64,000 nucleotides of DNA from Bordetella ansorpii (GCF_900078315.1 NZ_FKBS01000007.1:104657-168656); one strand, 5' to 3'. Numbered from the stretch's first letter, positions 28,543 through 38,253 are shown. A program made the numbers and translations. The notes: generated by a model from the sequence alone, not told the origin.

Positions 28543-30318
28543 CTAATCAGAAGGTTGTTGTGATACTGACGAGCCGGCAAGCGGCTCAGGGATAGGTTGT
28601 AGAAGCAACCTATCCCGGCCCGACATGAAGTCTCCCTGCACTTGTTCGGACAAGCGCTCGTTATCCCGCTGGCGGATGACCTCGGCTGCTTCCTCGATAT
28701 CGACTTCGGCGTGCCCCAGCGCTCGAAGCCCAGCCGCTCCCATGAGATAGGCGGATTCCACCGTCTCCCGAATCTGATAGTCGACACCTGCGCGGATCAG
28801 TTCCACCGCATGTCCACGGTCGCGGCTTCGAACCAGCAGCCTGGCCTGTGGAAACTCGTGGCGAGCCAGCTCCACGATCTGCATCGCGGCCTTGGGGTCG
28901 TCTATGCAGACCATAATGGCATCGGCATCACCCGCACCAGAGTGGCGCAGGGTGTCGAGCCGGACGCCATCGCCGAAGAACACCTTGAAGCCATAGCGTC
29001 CCGCGTCGCGGATTCGCTCGGGATCCTTGTCGATGACGGAAAGCCTGACACCTTTGGCCAGCAAGATCTGCGAACTGATCTGGCCGAAGCGGCCAAAGCC
29101 GATGATGAGTATCCGCCCCTTCAGATCGCGGGCGGCTTCGACGTCGTCGTACGACGTTTCGGTCCGCAGCAGCCAGTCGGCCGCGATCATGAGCAGCGGG
29201 GTCATTGCCATGGACAGGATCACGACGGTAATAAAGAGCGCGTGTTCGCGCCCGTCAATCACGCCACCCGAGGCCGCCGCCGCATAGAGCACGAAGGCGA
29301 ATTCCCCGCCCTGCAAGAACATGGATGTTCGATGCAGCGCCTGGCGGTTGGACGCGCCGAACAGGTGTGCGGCGGCAAAGACCACGATTCCCTTTGCGAC
29401 TGTGAATGCGAGCAGCATCGCAAGCAGCAACTGCCATGCGGCCACCACGATGGTTAGGTCGAGCGACATGCCAACAGCCAGGAAGAACAGCCCCATGAGC
29501 AGGCCACGGAAGGGCTCAATGTCACTTTCGATCTGGTGCCTGTAGCTTGAACCCGACAGCATCACCCCGGCAAGGAAGGCGCCCATCGCCATCGACAGGC
29601 CGGTGACCTCCATCAACAGCGCCGCGCCCAGCACCACGAGCAGCGCGCCCGCAGTCATAACTTCGCGTATACGTGTCTGCGCGAGCAGGGCGAAGAACGG
29701 ATTCAGGCCCCACCGTGATACCGCCAGCAGTGCCAGCAACGCGGCCAATGCCATCAACACGTCAGGCCATCCCGCCTGTCCATGGGAGAGCGGCGAGAGG
29801 AATGAGACCACGGCCAGCAGCGGCACGATCATCAGGTCCTCGAACAGCAGGATGGCGACCGACTTCTGGCCTTCCGGGCTCGATGTCTCGCCCCGATCCT
29901 GCAGTACCGACATGATGACGGCGGTCGAGGACATGACGAAGCCCGCGCCGGCGACGAAGGCAACCGGAGCGGAAAGGCCGAAGATCGCCACGCCGGCCAG
30001 CGCGAGCGCAGCGATCGCGCCGGCGACCTGGAGCAGGCCCAGGCCGAAGATCTGGCCACGCATCGCCCACAATTTGTGCGGGCGCAGCTCCAATCCGATC
30101 ACGAACAGGAGCATCACCACGCCGAGCTCCGAGAAGTGCAGCATGGATCGGGTATCGGTGAAGAACCCGAGCACCGATGGGCCGACGAGCACGCCGGCGG
30201 CAAAATAGCCCAGTACCGAACCCAGGCCGAGCCGCCGGAACAAGGGCACCGCAACGACGGCCGCTCCCATCAGGACGACCGCAGGTCCGATCGTCTGCCC
30301 CAGGCTCGCTTCGGCCAT
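28543..30318 (-). CDS. Kef-type monovalent cation:proton antiporter with RCK domain
   Basis: A 591-residue CPA2 antiporter. About 12 membrane helices span residues 8-385 (GYFAAGVLVGPS, LGVVMLLFVIGLELRP, MSSTAVIMSVL, AMGAFLAGVMLSGS, LFFLAVGMSLD). A Rossmann-type RCK/TrkA-N domain follows (ILIIGFGRFGQISSQIL, about 395-515). KefB/KefC proteins export K+ when glutathione adducts of electrophiles bind the RCK domain, acidifying the cytoplasm for protection. The YhhP/KefF-type ancillary subunit is not adjacent. Its company with pirin, YcaC and oxidoreductase genes supports an electrophile-defence role. Confidence 0.92.
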   Translation of the reverse strand: MAEASLGQTIGPAVVLMGAAVVAVPLFRRLGLGSVLGYFAAGVLVGPSVLGFFTDTRSMLHFSELGVVMLLFVIGLELRPHKLWAMRGQIFGLGLLQVAGAIAALALAGVAIFGLSAPVAFVAGAGFVMSSTAVIMSVLQDRGETSSPEGQKSVAILLFEDLMIVPLLAVVSFLSPLSHGQAGWPDVLMALAALLALLAVSRWGLNPFFALLAQTRIREVMTAGALLVVLGAALLMEVTGLSMAMGAFLAGVMLSGSSYRHQIESDIEPFRGLLMGLFFLAVGMSLDLTIVVAAWQLLLAMLLAFTVAKGIVVFAAAHLFGASNRQALHRTSMFLQGGEFAFVLYAAAASGGVIDGREHALFITVVILSMAMTPLLMIAADWLLRTETSYDDVEAARDLKGRILIIGFGRFGQISSQILLAKGVRLSVIDKDPERIRDAGRYGFKVFFGDGVRLDTLRHSGAGDADAIMVCIDDPKAAMQIVELARHEFPQARLLVRSRDRGHAVELIRAGVDYQIRETVESAYLMGAAGLRALGHAEVDIEEAAEVIRQRDNERLSEQVQGDFMSGRDRLLLQPIPEPLAGSSVSQQPSD

Positions 30319-30762
30319 CTAATTACCTTTCTGATCTTGAGCCATTAACTGATCAAGCGTATCGCCGCAAACGTCTGTTGGGCTAGCCGTAGCCGGGGTG
30401 AAGCTGTGTCGCAAAAAGTGCAACGCCCGGTTCGAGTAGCGGATTTCGACACTTAGATAGATATGAATCAAGTCGATACGCATCAAGTGTTCCACTTCTC
30501 GCAACACAGCTCATCGCGGAGCGCTACTACCACGTCAAAATTAGGTCAGCACAATAGTGCCTTAAAGCAGCGACGCAGATCGTCGTAGCACGTAGCAGTG
30601 CAATTAGGATGAGAAGTAGCGAGCCATCTTGACCCGCGCCTCGTCCGGAACAGATGTGGCATTCGAGAGCTTGGTCAAAAGAGGCTGCGACCTTGTGGTG
30701 GCGGCTCGCCTGAGCCAATTCGGCGCAACCCTCTGCCTATACACGAATGAAGGAGCCCAGGA
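30319..30762. other. 444-bp spacer between divergent antiporter and hydrolase genes
   Basis: No credible gene. The frames present are short, have no ribosome sites and match nothing I recognise. The spacer is clearly more AT-rich than the flanking genes and must contain the promoters for both the antiporter (minus) and the hydrolase operon (plus). Confidence 0.6.
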
Positions 30763-31605
30763 ATGACGATGATGACCACGCAAGACGGAACCCGCATCTT
30801 CTACAAGGATTGGGGGCCGAAGGAAGCGCGCCCCATCATGTTCCATCACGGCTGGCCATTGAGCGCAGACGATTGGGACAACCAGATGCTGTTTTTCCTC
30901 AGCAAGGGCTATCGAGTCGTTGCCCATGACCGACGTGGTCACGGACGCTCCGACCAGACCGACACCGGCAACGAGATGGATACTTACGCCGCCGACGTCG
31001 CGGAGTTGGTGCGAGCACTCGATCTGAACGACGCCGTCCATATCGGACACTCGACCGGTGGCGGCGAAGTCATCCGCTATGTTGCGCATAGCGAGCCCGG
31101 GCGCGCGTCCAAGGCTGTGCTCATCGGCGCAGTGCCGCCGATCATGCTGAAGACACCCGAGTATCCCGGTGGCCTGCCGATGGCGGTGTTCGACGGATTT
31201 CGCGAGGCGCTCTTCCGCAACCGCGCACAGTTCTTTCTCGATGTCCCGACCGGTCCCTTCTACGGCTTCAACCGCGAGGGTGCCGAGGTGAGTGACGGGC
31301 TGATCCGCAATTGGTGGCGGCAGGGCATGATGGGCGGCGCCAAGGCCCATTACGACTGCATTGTCGCCTTCTCGGAAACTGACTTCACTGAGGATCTGCG
31401 GGCCGTCTCCTTGCCGGTGTTGCTGATGCATGGCGAGGACGACCAAGTTGTGCCGATCGACGCCTCGGCGCGCACGGCGATCAAGTTGCTGTCGAACGGT
31501 ACGCTGAAGACCTATCCGGGTCTGTCGCACGGCTTGTTCGCCACGCATCCCGACCTCATCAATGCCGATCTGCTGGCATTCATCGAGGAGCGGGCAGGCG
31601 CATGA
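30763..31605 (+). CDS. Alpha/beta hydrolase, non-heme chloroperoxidase/arylesterase type
   Basis: A 280-residue alpha/beta-hydrolase. It has the oxyanion-hole segment MFHHGWPLSADDW, the nucleophile elbow GHSTGGGE (S97), the acid HGEDDQVVP (D226 or D227) and the His in LSHGLF (H256). This matches cofactor-free haloperoxidase/esterase enzymes, which hydrolyse esters and can form peracids. A GAAGGAGCCC site precedes the ATG; the second and third Met are alternative starts. It is first in a plus-strand series of island genes. The natural substrate is unknown. Confidence 0.92.
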   Translation: MTMMTTQDGTRIFYKDWGPKEARPIMFHHGWPLSADDWDNQMLFFLSKGYRVVAHDRRGHGRSDQTDTGNEMDTYAADVAELVRALDLNDAVHIGHSTGGGEVIRYVAHSEPGRASKAVLIGAVPPIMLKTPEYPGGLPMAVFDGFREALFRNRAQFFLDVPTGPFYGFNREGAEVSDGLIRNWWRQGMMGGAKAHYDCIVAFSETDFTEDLRAVSLPVLLMHGEDDQVVPIDASARTAIKLLSNGTLKTYPGLSHGLFATHPDLINADLLAFIEERAGA

Positions 31606-31673
31606 GCACGATGCGCAATCCGGGAGAGTCCTGATCGGGAGGCTAGTTCGGTCGCAGGGGGAGGCAAGGAGCG

Positions 31674-32045
31674 GGGAGAATCGTTGGTATACCCGGTACG
31701 GTCTATTACATGACGAAAGCGGCGCTTCAGGCATTCAACCGCGGCCCCGCGCGTGAACTGGGACCCCGGGACATCACGGTAGATCTCGTTCAACCGGGAT
31801 CGACCAACACCGACTCGAATCCCGAAACGGGCGAATCTGCGGATTACCAGCGTAGGCTGATCCCCCTCGCCCGCTTCAACCAACCAGAGGACGTCGCGGC
31901 CGCGGTCGCCTTCCTCGCAACGCTTGCCGCCCGGCAGATCACCGGGACGATCCTCACTGTGGACGGTGGCGCGCTTTCATGGATGGAAGCACGGTGCTCT
32001 GGATGGTCATTCGACGAAACCGATCCGGATTCATTGATGAGGTAG
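31674..32045 (+). pseudogene. 3' remnant of a short-chain dehydrogenase/reductase
   Basis: The frame shows GRIVGIPG directly joined to VYYMTKAALQAF (the catalytic YxxxK), RELGPRDITVDLVQPG, EDVAAAVAFLAT and ITGTILTVDGG, the C-terminal half of a classical SDR. The N-terminal nucleotide-binding TGxxxGIG, the NNAG motif and the catalytic Ser are absent; upstream sequence only encodes the end of the hydrolase. An internal deletion has removed them. An ATG at 31710 could give a 111-residue product, but it would lack NAD(P) binding. Confidence 0.82.
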
Positions 32046-32055
32046 AGGAACAATC

Positions 32056-33015
32056 ATGAAAGCAGCGGTTTACGACGCGCAAGGCGCACCCAGCGTCTTG
32101 AGGTATGTCGATATCCCCAGTCCAACCGTAGAGCCAGACGACGTCCTGATTTCTGTCGAGGCGATCTCGATCGAAGGGGGCGATCTGATCAACCGTCGCT
32201 CGACACCGCCGCCTCGTCCTTCCTGGGTGGTCGGCTACGCTGCCTCGGGCACGGTGATCGCGGTCGGATCGAACGTCAGAAGCCGCACGATCGGAGATCG
32301 GGTCGCGGCTTTTGACATGCAGGGATCGCATGCGGAACTCTGGGCCGTGGCGGCGGGGCGAACATGGCTCATTCCAGATGGGGTGGCTGCGGCAGATGCG
32401 GCGGTGTTGCCGATCTCTTTTGGAACCGCGCATCACTGCCTTTTCACGCGAGGCGCGCTCCGGCGTGGAGAAACCGTTCTTGTCCAAGCAGCTGCTGGTG
32501 GCGTGGGTCTCTCCGCCGTTCAGCTTGCCGCACAGGCTGGCGCGACGGTTATCGCTGTGGCAAGCGGAACGCGGCGAAGCAGCCGGTTGATTGAACTCGG
32601 TGCCGACCTCGTCGTGGATCGCACGACGAGTGACGTCGCGGACACCGTCCGACAGATCACCCACGGCGCCGGCGCTAACCTCGTCATCGACCCGGTGGGG
32701 GCGACCTTGCCAGCTTCTCTTTCCGCCCTTGCTCCGGAGGGACGTCTCGTCTTCGTTGGCAATGCGGGCGGTGGCAGCCTGGCCGTCGACCTGTGGCCGC
32801 CCATGCAATCTAACCAGACGCTTCTGGGGGTGTTCATGGGACCTCTTTTCGAAAGGCCCACTGTTCGGTCAAGTGTGGACGACCTGTTGCAAGCCGTTGC
32901 CACCGGGCGCATCCGGGCCGTCATCGACCGAACGTTCCCCTTGGCCGAAGCTGCGGCAGCCCACGAATTCGCGGAGACGGCGAAGCCGCTTGGCCGCATC
33001 GTCATGAAGCCGTGA
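32056..33015 (+). CDS. Zinc-independent MDR-family oxidoreductase (quinone oxidoreductase-like)
   Basis: A 319-residue medium-chain dehydrogenase/reductase. It opens with MKAAVYDAQGAP and has a GroES-like domain (1-120), then the nucleotide-binding AAAGGVGLSAVQLAAQAGA (about 148-166) and IDPVGATLP, and ends LGRIVMKP. The catalytic-zinc ligands of alcohol dehydrogenases are not present, so a QOR-type NADPH-dependent reduction of quinones or enones is likely. GAGGAAC stands upstream; it starts 10 bp after the SDR remnant and probably shares its transcript. Confidence 0.9.
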   Translation: MKAAVYDAQGAPSVLRYVDIPSPTVEPDDVLISVEAISIEGGDLINRRSTPPPRPSWVVGYAASGTVIAVGSNVRSRTIGDRVAAFDMQGSHAELWAVAAGRTWLIPDGVAAADAAVLPISFGTAHHCLFTRGALRRGETVLVQAAAGGVGLSAVQLAAQAGATVIAVASGTRRSSRLIELGADLVVDRTTSDVADTVRQITHGAGANLVIDPVGATLPASLSALAPEGRLVFVGNAGGGSLAVDLWPPMQSNQTLLGVFMGPLFERPTVRSSVDDLLQAVATGRIRAVIDRTFPLAEAAAAHEFAETAKPLGRIVMKP

Positions 33016-33460
33016 AGCGCGTCCGGCCAGTGTAAGTAGTTCGGCCAAACTGCGAGCTGGCCAATTCAGACGCCCATATCCCACTCAAGCTGCATTGAGC
33101 AGAGCTGGCGATCCTGCATAGTTTAGCGCGGGACTCACGACAGACCGCACGTCCAGAGACCCAGGCCGCGCTCGATCCAACGGGATCGTTGCGGGCCTCG
33201 TGCGACCGGAACTCCTGATGACATAACTATTCCCGCCACCGCCGCCAGCACGGAGTGTCGTAGCGTCGGGGGCATAAATGTCCAAGTTTCTTCTTGAGGC
33301 CCATGTTGATGTTCCTGTTTCTGCGACACAGCTCGCCGGGCAACGGCACTATCGAATCGAGCATGCGAAAAGCACAATGTTGATTCAGGGAATAAACGTT
33401 GCAAGCGCTTGTTTTTCTGAAGCCCCATCCTTCTTCCAAACGGCAACAAAGGAAATGCGC
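33016..33460. other. 445-bp spacer without recognisable gene
   Basis: No frame here has both a ribosome site and a recognisable product. The stretch is AT-richer toward its right end (33370-33420) and likely holds the promoter for the YcaC-like gene. It could be decayed coding sequence; short antisense frames with hydrophobic starts are seen but cannot be assigned. Confidence 0.5.
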
Positions 33461-34114
33461 ATGACTTTTCGAAATGGCCTCGACTCACTTCTTCGTCCCG
33501 AAGACTCAGTGCTCGTTCTGATCGATCACCAACCCTACCAGCTCGCCAACCTAAATAGTCATGATCCGCAAGCCGTGGTCAACCTTACAACCGCGCTGGC
33601 CAAGCTGGCCAAGGCGTTCGAAGTCCCGACCATTCTCACCAGCGTGATCGCGGCGCGCGGTGGGCTTCTCTTCAAGCAGATCACCGACGTATTCCCGGAC
33701 CAGGAAGTCATCGATCGCACCTGGGTGAACACCTGGCAGGACAAAAGCGTGGTCGACGCGGTCAAGGCGACTGGCCGCAAGCAGTTGATCATCGCCGGCC
33801 TCTGGACCGAGGTCTGCGTCGCAATGCCTGTCATCCAGGCCGCTGGCGAAGGCTGGGACGTGACCGTGATCACCGACGCGTCGGGCGGGATTTCGAAGGA
33901 GTCTCACGAAGTTGCCATCCAGCGAATGATCGCGGCCGGCGCGAACGTGATGACCGTGATGGCGCTTGCTGGCGAATGGCAACGCGATTGGGCGCGCACC
34001 GAGCATGTCGAGGCGCTGACCGAAATTCTCATCGAGCACTTCAGCGGCAGCGGCATCGCGTACCTGTGGGAGCAGCAACTGCTCAACACCCCCGTCGAGA
34101 ACAAGGCGAGCTGA
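33461..34114 (+). CDS. YcaC-type isochorismatase-family hydrolase
   Basis: A 217-residue cysteine hydrolase of the isochorismatase fold. The catalytic Asp is in VLVLIDHQPYQL (D22) and the nucleophile in GLWTEVCVAMP (C119), which lines up with E. coli YcaC. The start at 33461 follows AAAGGA at a good distance; the frame extends upstream without support. The substrate of YcaC is not established. Relatives hydrolyse amides or carbamates, and the family often appears in electrophile-response gene clusters. It is followed after 5 bp by an outer-membrane protein gene. Confidence 0.92.
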   Translation: MTFRNGLDSLLRPEDSVLVLIDHQPYQLANLNSHDPQAVVNLTTALAKLAKAFEVPTILTSVIAARGGLLFKQITDVFPDQEVIDRTWVNTWQDKSVVDAVKATGRKQLIIAGLWTEVCVAMPVIQAAGEGWDVTVITDASGGISKESHEVAIQRMIAAGANVMTVMALAGEWQRDWARTEHVEALTEILIEHFSGSGIAYLWEQQLLNTPVENKAS

Positions 34115-34119
34115 CCCCG

Positions 34120-35634
34120 ATGGATGGCGAGGATCGACCTGGCATGGCGATGCCCGCCATCCCTTCTGATCGGGTCGGGAGCGTGTCGAGCCATCTACCG
34201 TGCCGCGATGGCAATCGACACACAACCACTCGGCCGGCGAATGCCATATGGTGGCGAATGTTCATTGCTGCGGCCACGCCGTTCGCGGCGAACGCGCAGG
34301 TATCGACCAACCTAGAGCGCGCCCCGACACTGACGATCGAGCGCTATTCTGAAGATTGGTCCGCGCTCGCCGATCCCGCAAACCGCAAGGGGCGTTGGAC
34401 AGAGCCATTCAAATACATTCCCCTCAGCGTCGACGGCACGACCTACCTCACGACCGGTGTCGAGGCGCGATCACGCTACGAAGGCTATGAGAATGTGAGC
34501 TGGGGATCATCACCGGACGACAGCTACGTCTGGAATCGTCTGATGCCCTACGCTGATCTCCACATTGGTAACGTCCGGATGTTTGCGCAGCCGATCCTGT
34601 CGACGATATCAGGGACAGATCGTATGAAAGGGCCAGCAGACACGACTGGCGTCGACATGCTCCAGGCGTTTGTCGATGCCGGGGTTGCGGTACCGGGTAA
34701 CGCCTTGCTCCAATTGTCGGCAGGACGAAAGCTGGTTTCGTTTGGATCGGGACGCTTCATCGACAGGCGGTATGGCACCGGTGTTCCGCTGCCCTTTGAC
34801 GGCGTTGAAGCGACTCTCACCGGCGAGGTACATCAGTTGACCGGCTTCTACCTCCAGCCGGTCGACACGAAGATCGGCGGGTTCAACGACCGACGTTCGC
34901 GCAATAAAGCAGTCTGGGGGCTTTACACCACGCAATGGTTCGATGCGAAGCATCTGAGCGGCTTCGATGTGTACTACATCGGCCTGCGAGATCGAAATGC
35001 TGTCTTCGACCAGGGCGCTGGCAAGCAGTTGGCGCACACTGTTGGTTCCAGAGTCTTCGGATATGACGGCGCCTGGCACTGGAACGTCGAGGCGGCGTTC
35101 CAGCTTGGCACATTTGCAGGTCATCGCTCGCAGGCGTGGGGCGCAGGAGCCGAGACGGGGTATCGCTTCCGGAGTACGCCGCTGCAACCAGAAATTGCGC
35201 TCACCGCCGATATCGTCTCAGGCGACAGCGATCCAGACGATCCGAAGTTGGGAACGCTGAACCCGCTTTTTCCGAACGGGAAGTATTTTGGAGCACTGTC
35301 GCCAATCGGCCCGCGGAACCTCATTCACGTGCGCCCCTCGATCTCGGTGCATCCGCACGAGGATGTCGCAGTATCGCTGACCGCGGTGGCCTACTGGCGT
35401 CAGAGCACTGCTGACGGAATCTACGGCATTTCAGGGTTGCTCGTACGCAGCGGTCGGCGAAGCGACGCGCGCTTTATTGGCAAACAGATCGAACTAGCCA
35501 CAAGCTGGCAGATGACACCAGAGCTGAACTTGACCGCGTCGCTCAGTGCTTTTGATCCCGGGCCATTCATTCGTGACACCGGGCCCGCGCGCACTATCAA
35601 GATGGTCGGTTTCCAGACGACGTACAGGTTCTAA
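34120..35634 (+). CDS. Alginate-export-type outer-membrane porin
   Basis: From about residue 60 this matches the AlgE-like "alginate export" barrel family: RYSEDWSAL, YLTTGVEARSRYEGYEN, NRLMPYADLHIG, AGRKLVSFGSGRFIDRR and an aromatic C-terminus VGFQTTYRF. The N-terminus is doubtful. The cleavage-like FIAAATPFAANAQ lies at about residues 48-60 of the frame from 34120, so either the true start is at 34258 with a short signal, or the upstream part is abnormal. No strong ribosome site precedes either start. No alginate genes are nearby; in soil bacteria such channels accompany aromatic-compound uptake clusters. Confidence 0.8.
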   Translation: MDGEDRPGMAMPAIPSDRVGSVSSHLPCRDGNRHTTTRPANAIWWRMFIAAATPFAANAQVSTNLERAPTLTIERYSEDWSALADPANRKGRWTEPFKYIPLSVDGTTYLTTGVEARSRYEGYENVSWGSSPDDSYVWNRLMPYADLHIGNVRMFAQPILSTISGTDRMKGPADTTGVDMLQAFVDAGVAVPGNALLQLSAGRKLVSFGSGRFIDRRYGTGVPLPFDGVEATLTGEVHQLTGFYLQPVDTKIGGFNDRRSRNKAVWGLYTTQWFDAKHLSGFDVYYIGLRDRNAVFDQGAGKQLAHTVGSRVFGYDGAWHWNVEAAFQLGTFAGHRSQAWGAGAETGYRFRSTPLQPEIALTADIVSGDSDPDDPKLGTLNPLFPNGKYFGALSPIGPRNLIHVRPSISVHPHEDVAVSLTAVAYWRQSTADGIYGISGLLVRSGRRSDARFIGKQIELATSWQMTPELNLTASLSAFDPGPFIRDTGPARTIKMVGFQTTYRF

Positions 35635-35650
35635 CCTCAAGGAGGCAACC

Positions 35651-36112
35651 ATGGCCGACTTCGTTTCGCCGACACACAACCGTCTTTCACCCTTCGCCGA
35701 TATGCGCGGCCATCACGTCGCGGTCCGCACCCGTGACATTGAGGCGTTCAAGCGCTGGTATGTGGAGAAGCTGGATTTCCGCATGGTCGCTGAATGGGAC
35801 TACGCCCACGCGAAGCTCGCCTTCATCGCTCCGCCGACCGACGATCTTTTCTACATCGAGATACTCGGCGGGGATGAGCCCGTCCCGCAGGACGTGCGGC
35901 CCTATACCGACCTCGGCGGCAGCCTTGCCTACGCTGGCTATCACCACTTCTGCCTCACCGTGGCCAATGTCGATGCAACTGTCGAGGAGCTCCGGGCGCG
36001 CGGAGTGAATATCGTCGCCGAGCCGTTCGTGGTCGAGGCGATCAGTCGCCGGCTCGCGTTCTTCGCCGATCCCTTCGGAAACCTAGTCGAGCTAGCAGAG
36101 CTCCTCGCCTAG
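35651..36112 (+). CDS. VOC-family (glyoxalase/dioxygenase-fold) protein
   Basis: A 153-residue protein with paired beta-alpha-beta-beta-beta modules. Candidate metal ligands are the His in MRGHHVAVRT, the His pair in YAGYHHFCLTV and the Glu in GNLVELAELL. The family includes glyoxalase I, fosfomycin-resistance enzymes and extradiol dioxygenases; a particular reaction cannot be assigned. AAGGAGG stands just before the ATG. It lies between the porin and the flavin-dependent monooxygenase, 16 bp after the porin stop, so it is in the same operon. Confidence 0.88.
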   Translation: MADFVSPTHNRLSPFADMRGHHVAVRTRDIEAFKRWYVEKLDFRMVAEWDYAHAKLAFIAPPTDDLFYIEILGGDEPVPQDVRPYTDLGGSLAYAGYHHFCLTVANVDATVEELRARGVNIVAEPFVVEAISRRLAFFADPFGNLVELAELLA

Positions 36113-36161
36113 CCGGCACAGCCGAGCACCTTTAGGCATGAATCGAATAGGAGCACCAACA

Positions 36162-37217
36162 ATGATGCAGATCGGCATCGACAGCTTTGCAGCGATACTG
36201 CCCGATCCCACGACCGGCGCGCTGCCGTCGGCGGCCGACCGCATGGCCAACCTGCTCGCCGAGGTCGAAATCGCCGACCGGGTCGGGCTCGACGTGTTCG
36301 GGATCGGCGAACATCACCGTGCAGAATTCCTCGATTCCGCGCCGTCGATCATCCTCGCGGCGGCGGCGGCCCGCACCACTCAGATCCGGCTGACCAGCGC
36401 GGTGACGGTGCTGAGCGCGGTGGACCCCGTGCGTCTTTTCCAGGAGTTTGCGACGATCGACCTGATCTCCAGAGGGCGTGCCGAACTCGTCGTCGGACGC
36501 GGGTCGTTCGGCGAGGCTTTCCCGTTGTTTGGCCTCGATACGCGTGCCTACGACGACCTGTTTGCGGAGAACCTCGAACTCTTCTTGAAGCTCGTCGAGA
36601 CGACCCACCCCACTTGGCAGGGGCGGTTTCGGCCAGCGCTGACCGGCCAGGGCGTCTTCCCGCGACCGCACCAACAGCGCCTGCCCGTCTGGCTCGGCGT
36701 CGGCGGCACGCCGCAGTCGTTCGCGCGTGCTGGCACGCTCGGCCTTCCGTTAATGGTGGCCATCATTGGTGGCTCGTTCGAACGCTTCCGACCGGCGGTT
36801 GATCTCTACCGTGAGGCCGGCCTTCGAGCCGGCCACGACCCGGCCACCTTGAAGGTCGGTATCCACGCGATGGGCTTCGTCGGCGAGACCGACGTTGCGG
36901 CGGGTGACGCCTTCTTCCCCGGTTGGTCCCAGCTTACCGCCAAGGTCGGAAGCGAACGCGGCTGGTCGCCTCCGACGCGCGCGCAGTTCGACGATATGGC
37001 GAGCCCCAAGGGCGCGTTTCTGGTCGGCAGTCCGGACACGGTTGCGGCGAAGATGCTGCGCGCCAGCGAGGTGCTTGGCGGCGTCTCGCGCATCACCTTC
37101 CAGATGAGTACCGCCTCTCTGGAAACAGCGGCGATGACGCGTTCGATCGAACTTCTGGGCTCCGAGGTCGCGCCGATCGTCCGCGTGGCCACCACGCCGG
37201 AGACGCACCATGATTGA
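36162..37217 (+). CDS. LLM-class (luciferase-like) flavin-dependent oxidoreductase
   Basis: A 351-residue TIM-barrel flavoprotein of the bacterial luciferase-like group. Marks are VFGIGEHHRAEFL, RIRLTSAVTVLSAVDPVRLFQEFATIDLIS (seen as TSAVTVLS and DPVRLFQEF) and GRGSFGEAFPLFG. Such enzymes use reduced FMN or F420 to oxidise substrates; with the alpha-proteobacteria-like context FMN is likely. The start at 36162 follows AGGAG at 36149-36153, better placed than an upstream ATG at 36138. It overlaps the pirin gene by 8 nt. Confidence 0.9.
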   Translation: MMQIGIDSFAAILPDPTTGALPSAADRMANLLAEVEIADRVGLDVFGIGEHHRAEFLDSAPSIILAAAAARTTQIRLTSAVTVLSAVDPVRLFQEFATIDLISRGRAELVVGRGSFGEAFPLFGLDTRAYDDLFAENLELFLKLVETTHPTWQGRFRPALTGQGVFPRPHQQRLPVWLGVGGTPQSFARAGTLGLPLMVAIIGGSFERFRPAVDLYREAGLRAGHDPATLKVGIHAMGFVGETDVAAGDAFFPGWSQLTAKVGSERGWSPPTRAQFDDMASPKGAFLVGSPDTVAAKMLRASEVLGGVSRITFQMSTASLETAAMTRSIELLGSEVAPIVRVATTPETHHD

Positions 37218-38100
37218 AATGATCATCGAGCAGCGGCGTCGCAACCTCGGCGGCGGCTTCGACGTAGGCCGCGTGCTGCCGTTCGCAAAGCGGCGCATGG
37301 TGGGGCCCTTCATCTTCTTCGACCACATGGGGCCGCTCGACCTCGCGCCGGGACTCGATAGGAGCATGGACATCCGCCCCCATCCGCACATCGGTCTTGC
37401 CACGGTGACCTACCTGTTCGCCGGCGAGGTGATGCATCGCGACAGCCTCGGCTATGAACAAGCAATCCGGCCACAGGAGGTGAACTGGATGACCGCGGGG
37501 CGCGGCATCACGCACAGCGAGCGCTTCGAGCGCGCTCGTGTGCAGGGCGATCACCTGCACGGCATCCAGGCTTGGGTCGCACTGCCGACCGAACTGGAGG
37601 AGATCGCCCCGTCCTTCTCCCATCACCCTGAAAGCGAATTGCCGAAATGGAGCGACGCCGGCGTGAATGGGCAGCTCATCGCCGGCAGCGCCTACGGTTT
37701 GACCGCTGGCGCCAAGACGCATTCGCCGCTGTTCTACGCCCATCTCGACATGGCGCCTGGTGCGACCGCCGAGATTCCGGGCGGACACAAGGAACGCGCG
37801 CTTTACATCGCGACCGGTGCGGTGGAATTGGACGGTGTGCGCTACGAGGACGGAAGGATGCTCGTGCTCGGCCCAACCGCTTCGCACGTGCGGGCCTTGG
37901 CGCGCTCTACGGTCATGGTTTTGGGCGGCGAGCCCCTGGGAGAGCGGTTCCTTTACTGGAACTTCGTGTCCTCCTCGAAGGACCGGCTTGCGCAGGCGGC
38001 TTCCGATTGGAAGGCCGGAAGGATGAAACTGCCGGATGCGGACGACGCAGAGTTCATCCCACTGCCGGAGGAGCCGAAGCCGCCCTCGTCAGCTACGTAA
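37210..38100 (+). CDS. Pirin-family cupin protein
   Basis: A 296-residue bicupin. The four metal ligands of pirin are in place: H58 and H60 in RPHPHIGLAT, H102 and E104 in GITHSERF. Bacterial pirins such as YhaK and YhhW bind iron; some act as quercetin 2,3-dioxygenases, others as redox-sensing regulators. Here it is translationally coupled to the LLM gene and sits in the stress island, which fits a role in oxidant or flavonoid/aromatic metabolism. The direct substrate is unknown. Confidence 0.93.
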   Translation: MIEMIIEQRRRNLGGGFDVGRVLPFAKRRMVGPFIFFDHMGPLDLAPGLDRSMDIRPHPHIGLATVTYLFAGEVMHRDSLGYEQAIRPQEVNWMTAGRGITHSERFERARVQGDHLHGIQAWVALPTELEEIAPSFSHHPESELPKWSDAGVNGQLIAGSAYGLTAGAKTHSPLFYAHLDMAPGATAEIPGGHKERALYIATGAVELDGVRYEDGRMLVLGPTASHVRALARSTVMVLGGEPLGERFLYWNFVSSSKDRLAQAASDWKAGRMKLPDADDAEFIPLPEEPKPPSSAT

Positions 38101-38253
38101 TGAGCCAGGACATCCATCCGACCTGGTGCATGGCAAGAAAACCAATCGTCCCTGCGCAGTCTTGCGGCGTTGGGTGCAGTACCAGCATCGACTTTGGCAA
38201 ATCACGGCCACCAATCCCGGTGGGACGTTGGATGCATGCCTTGGAGAAATACA

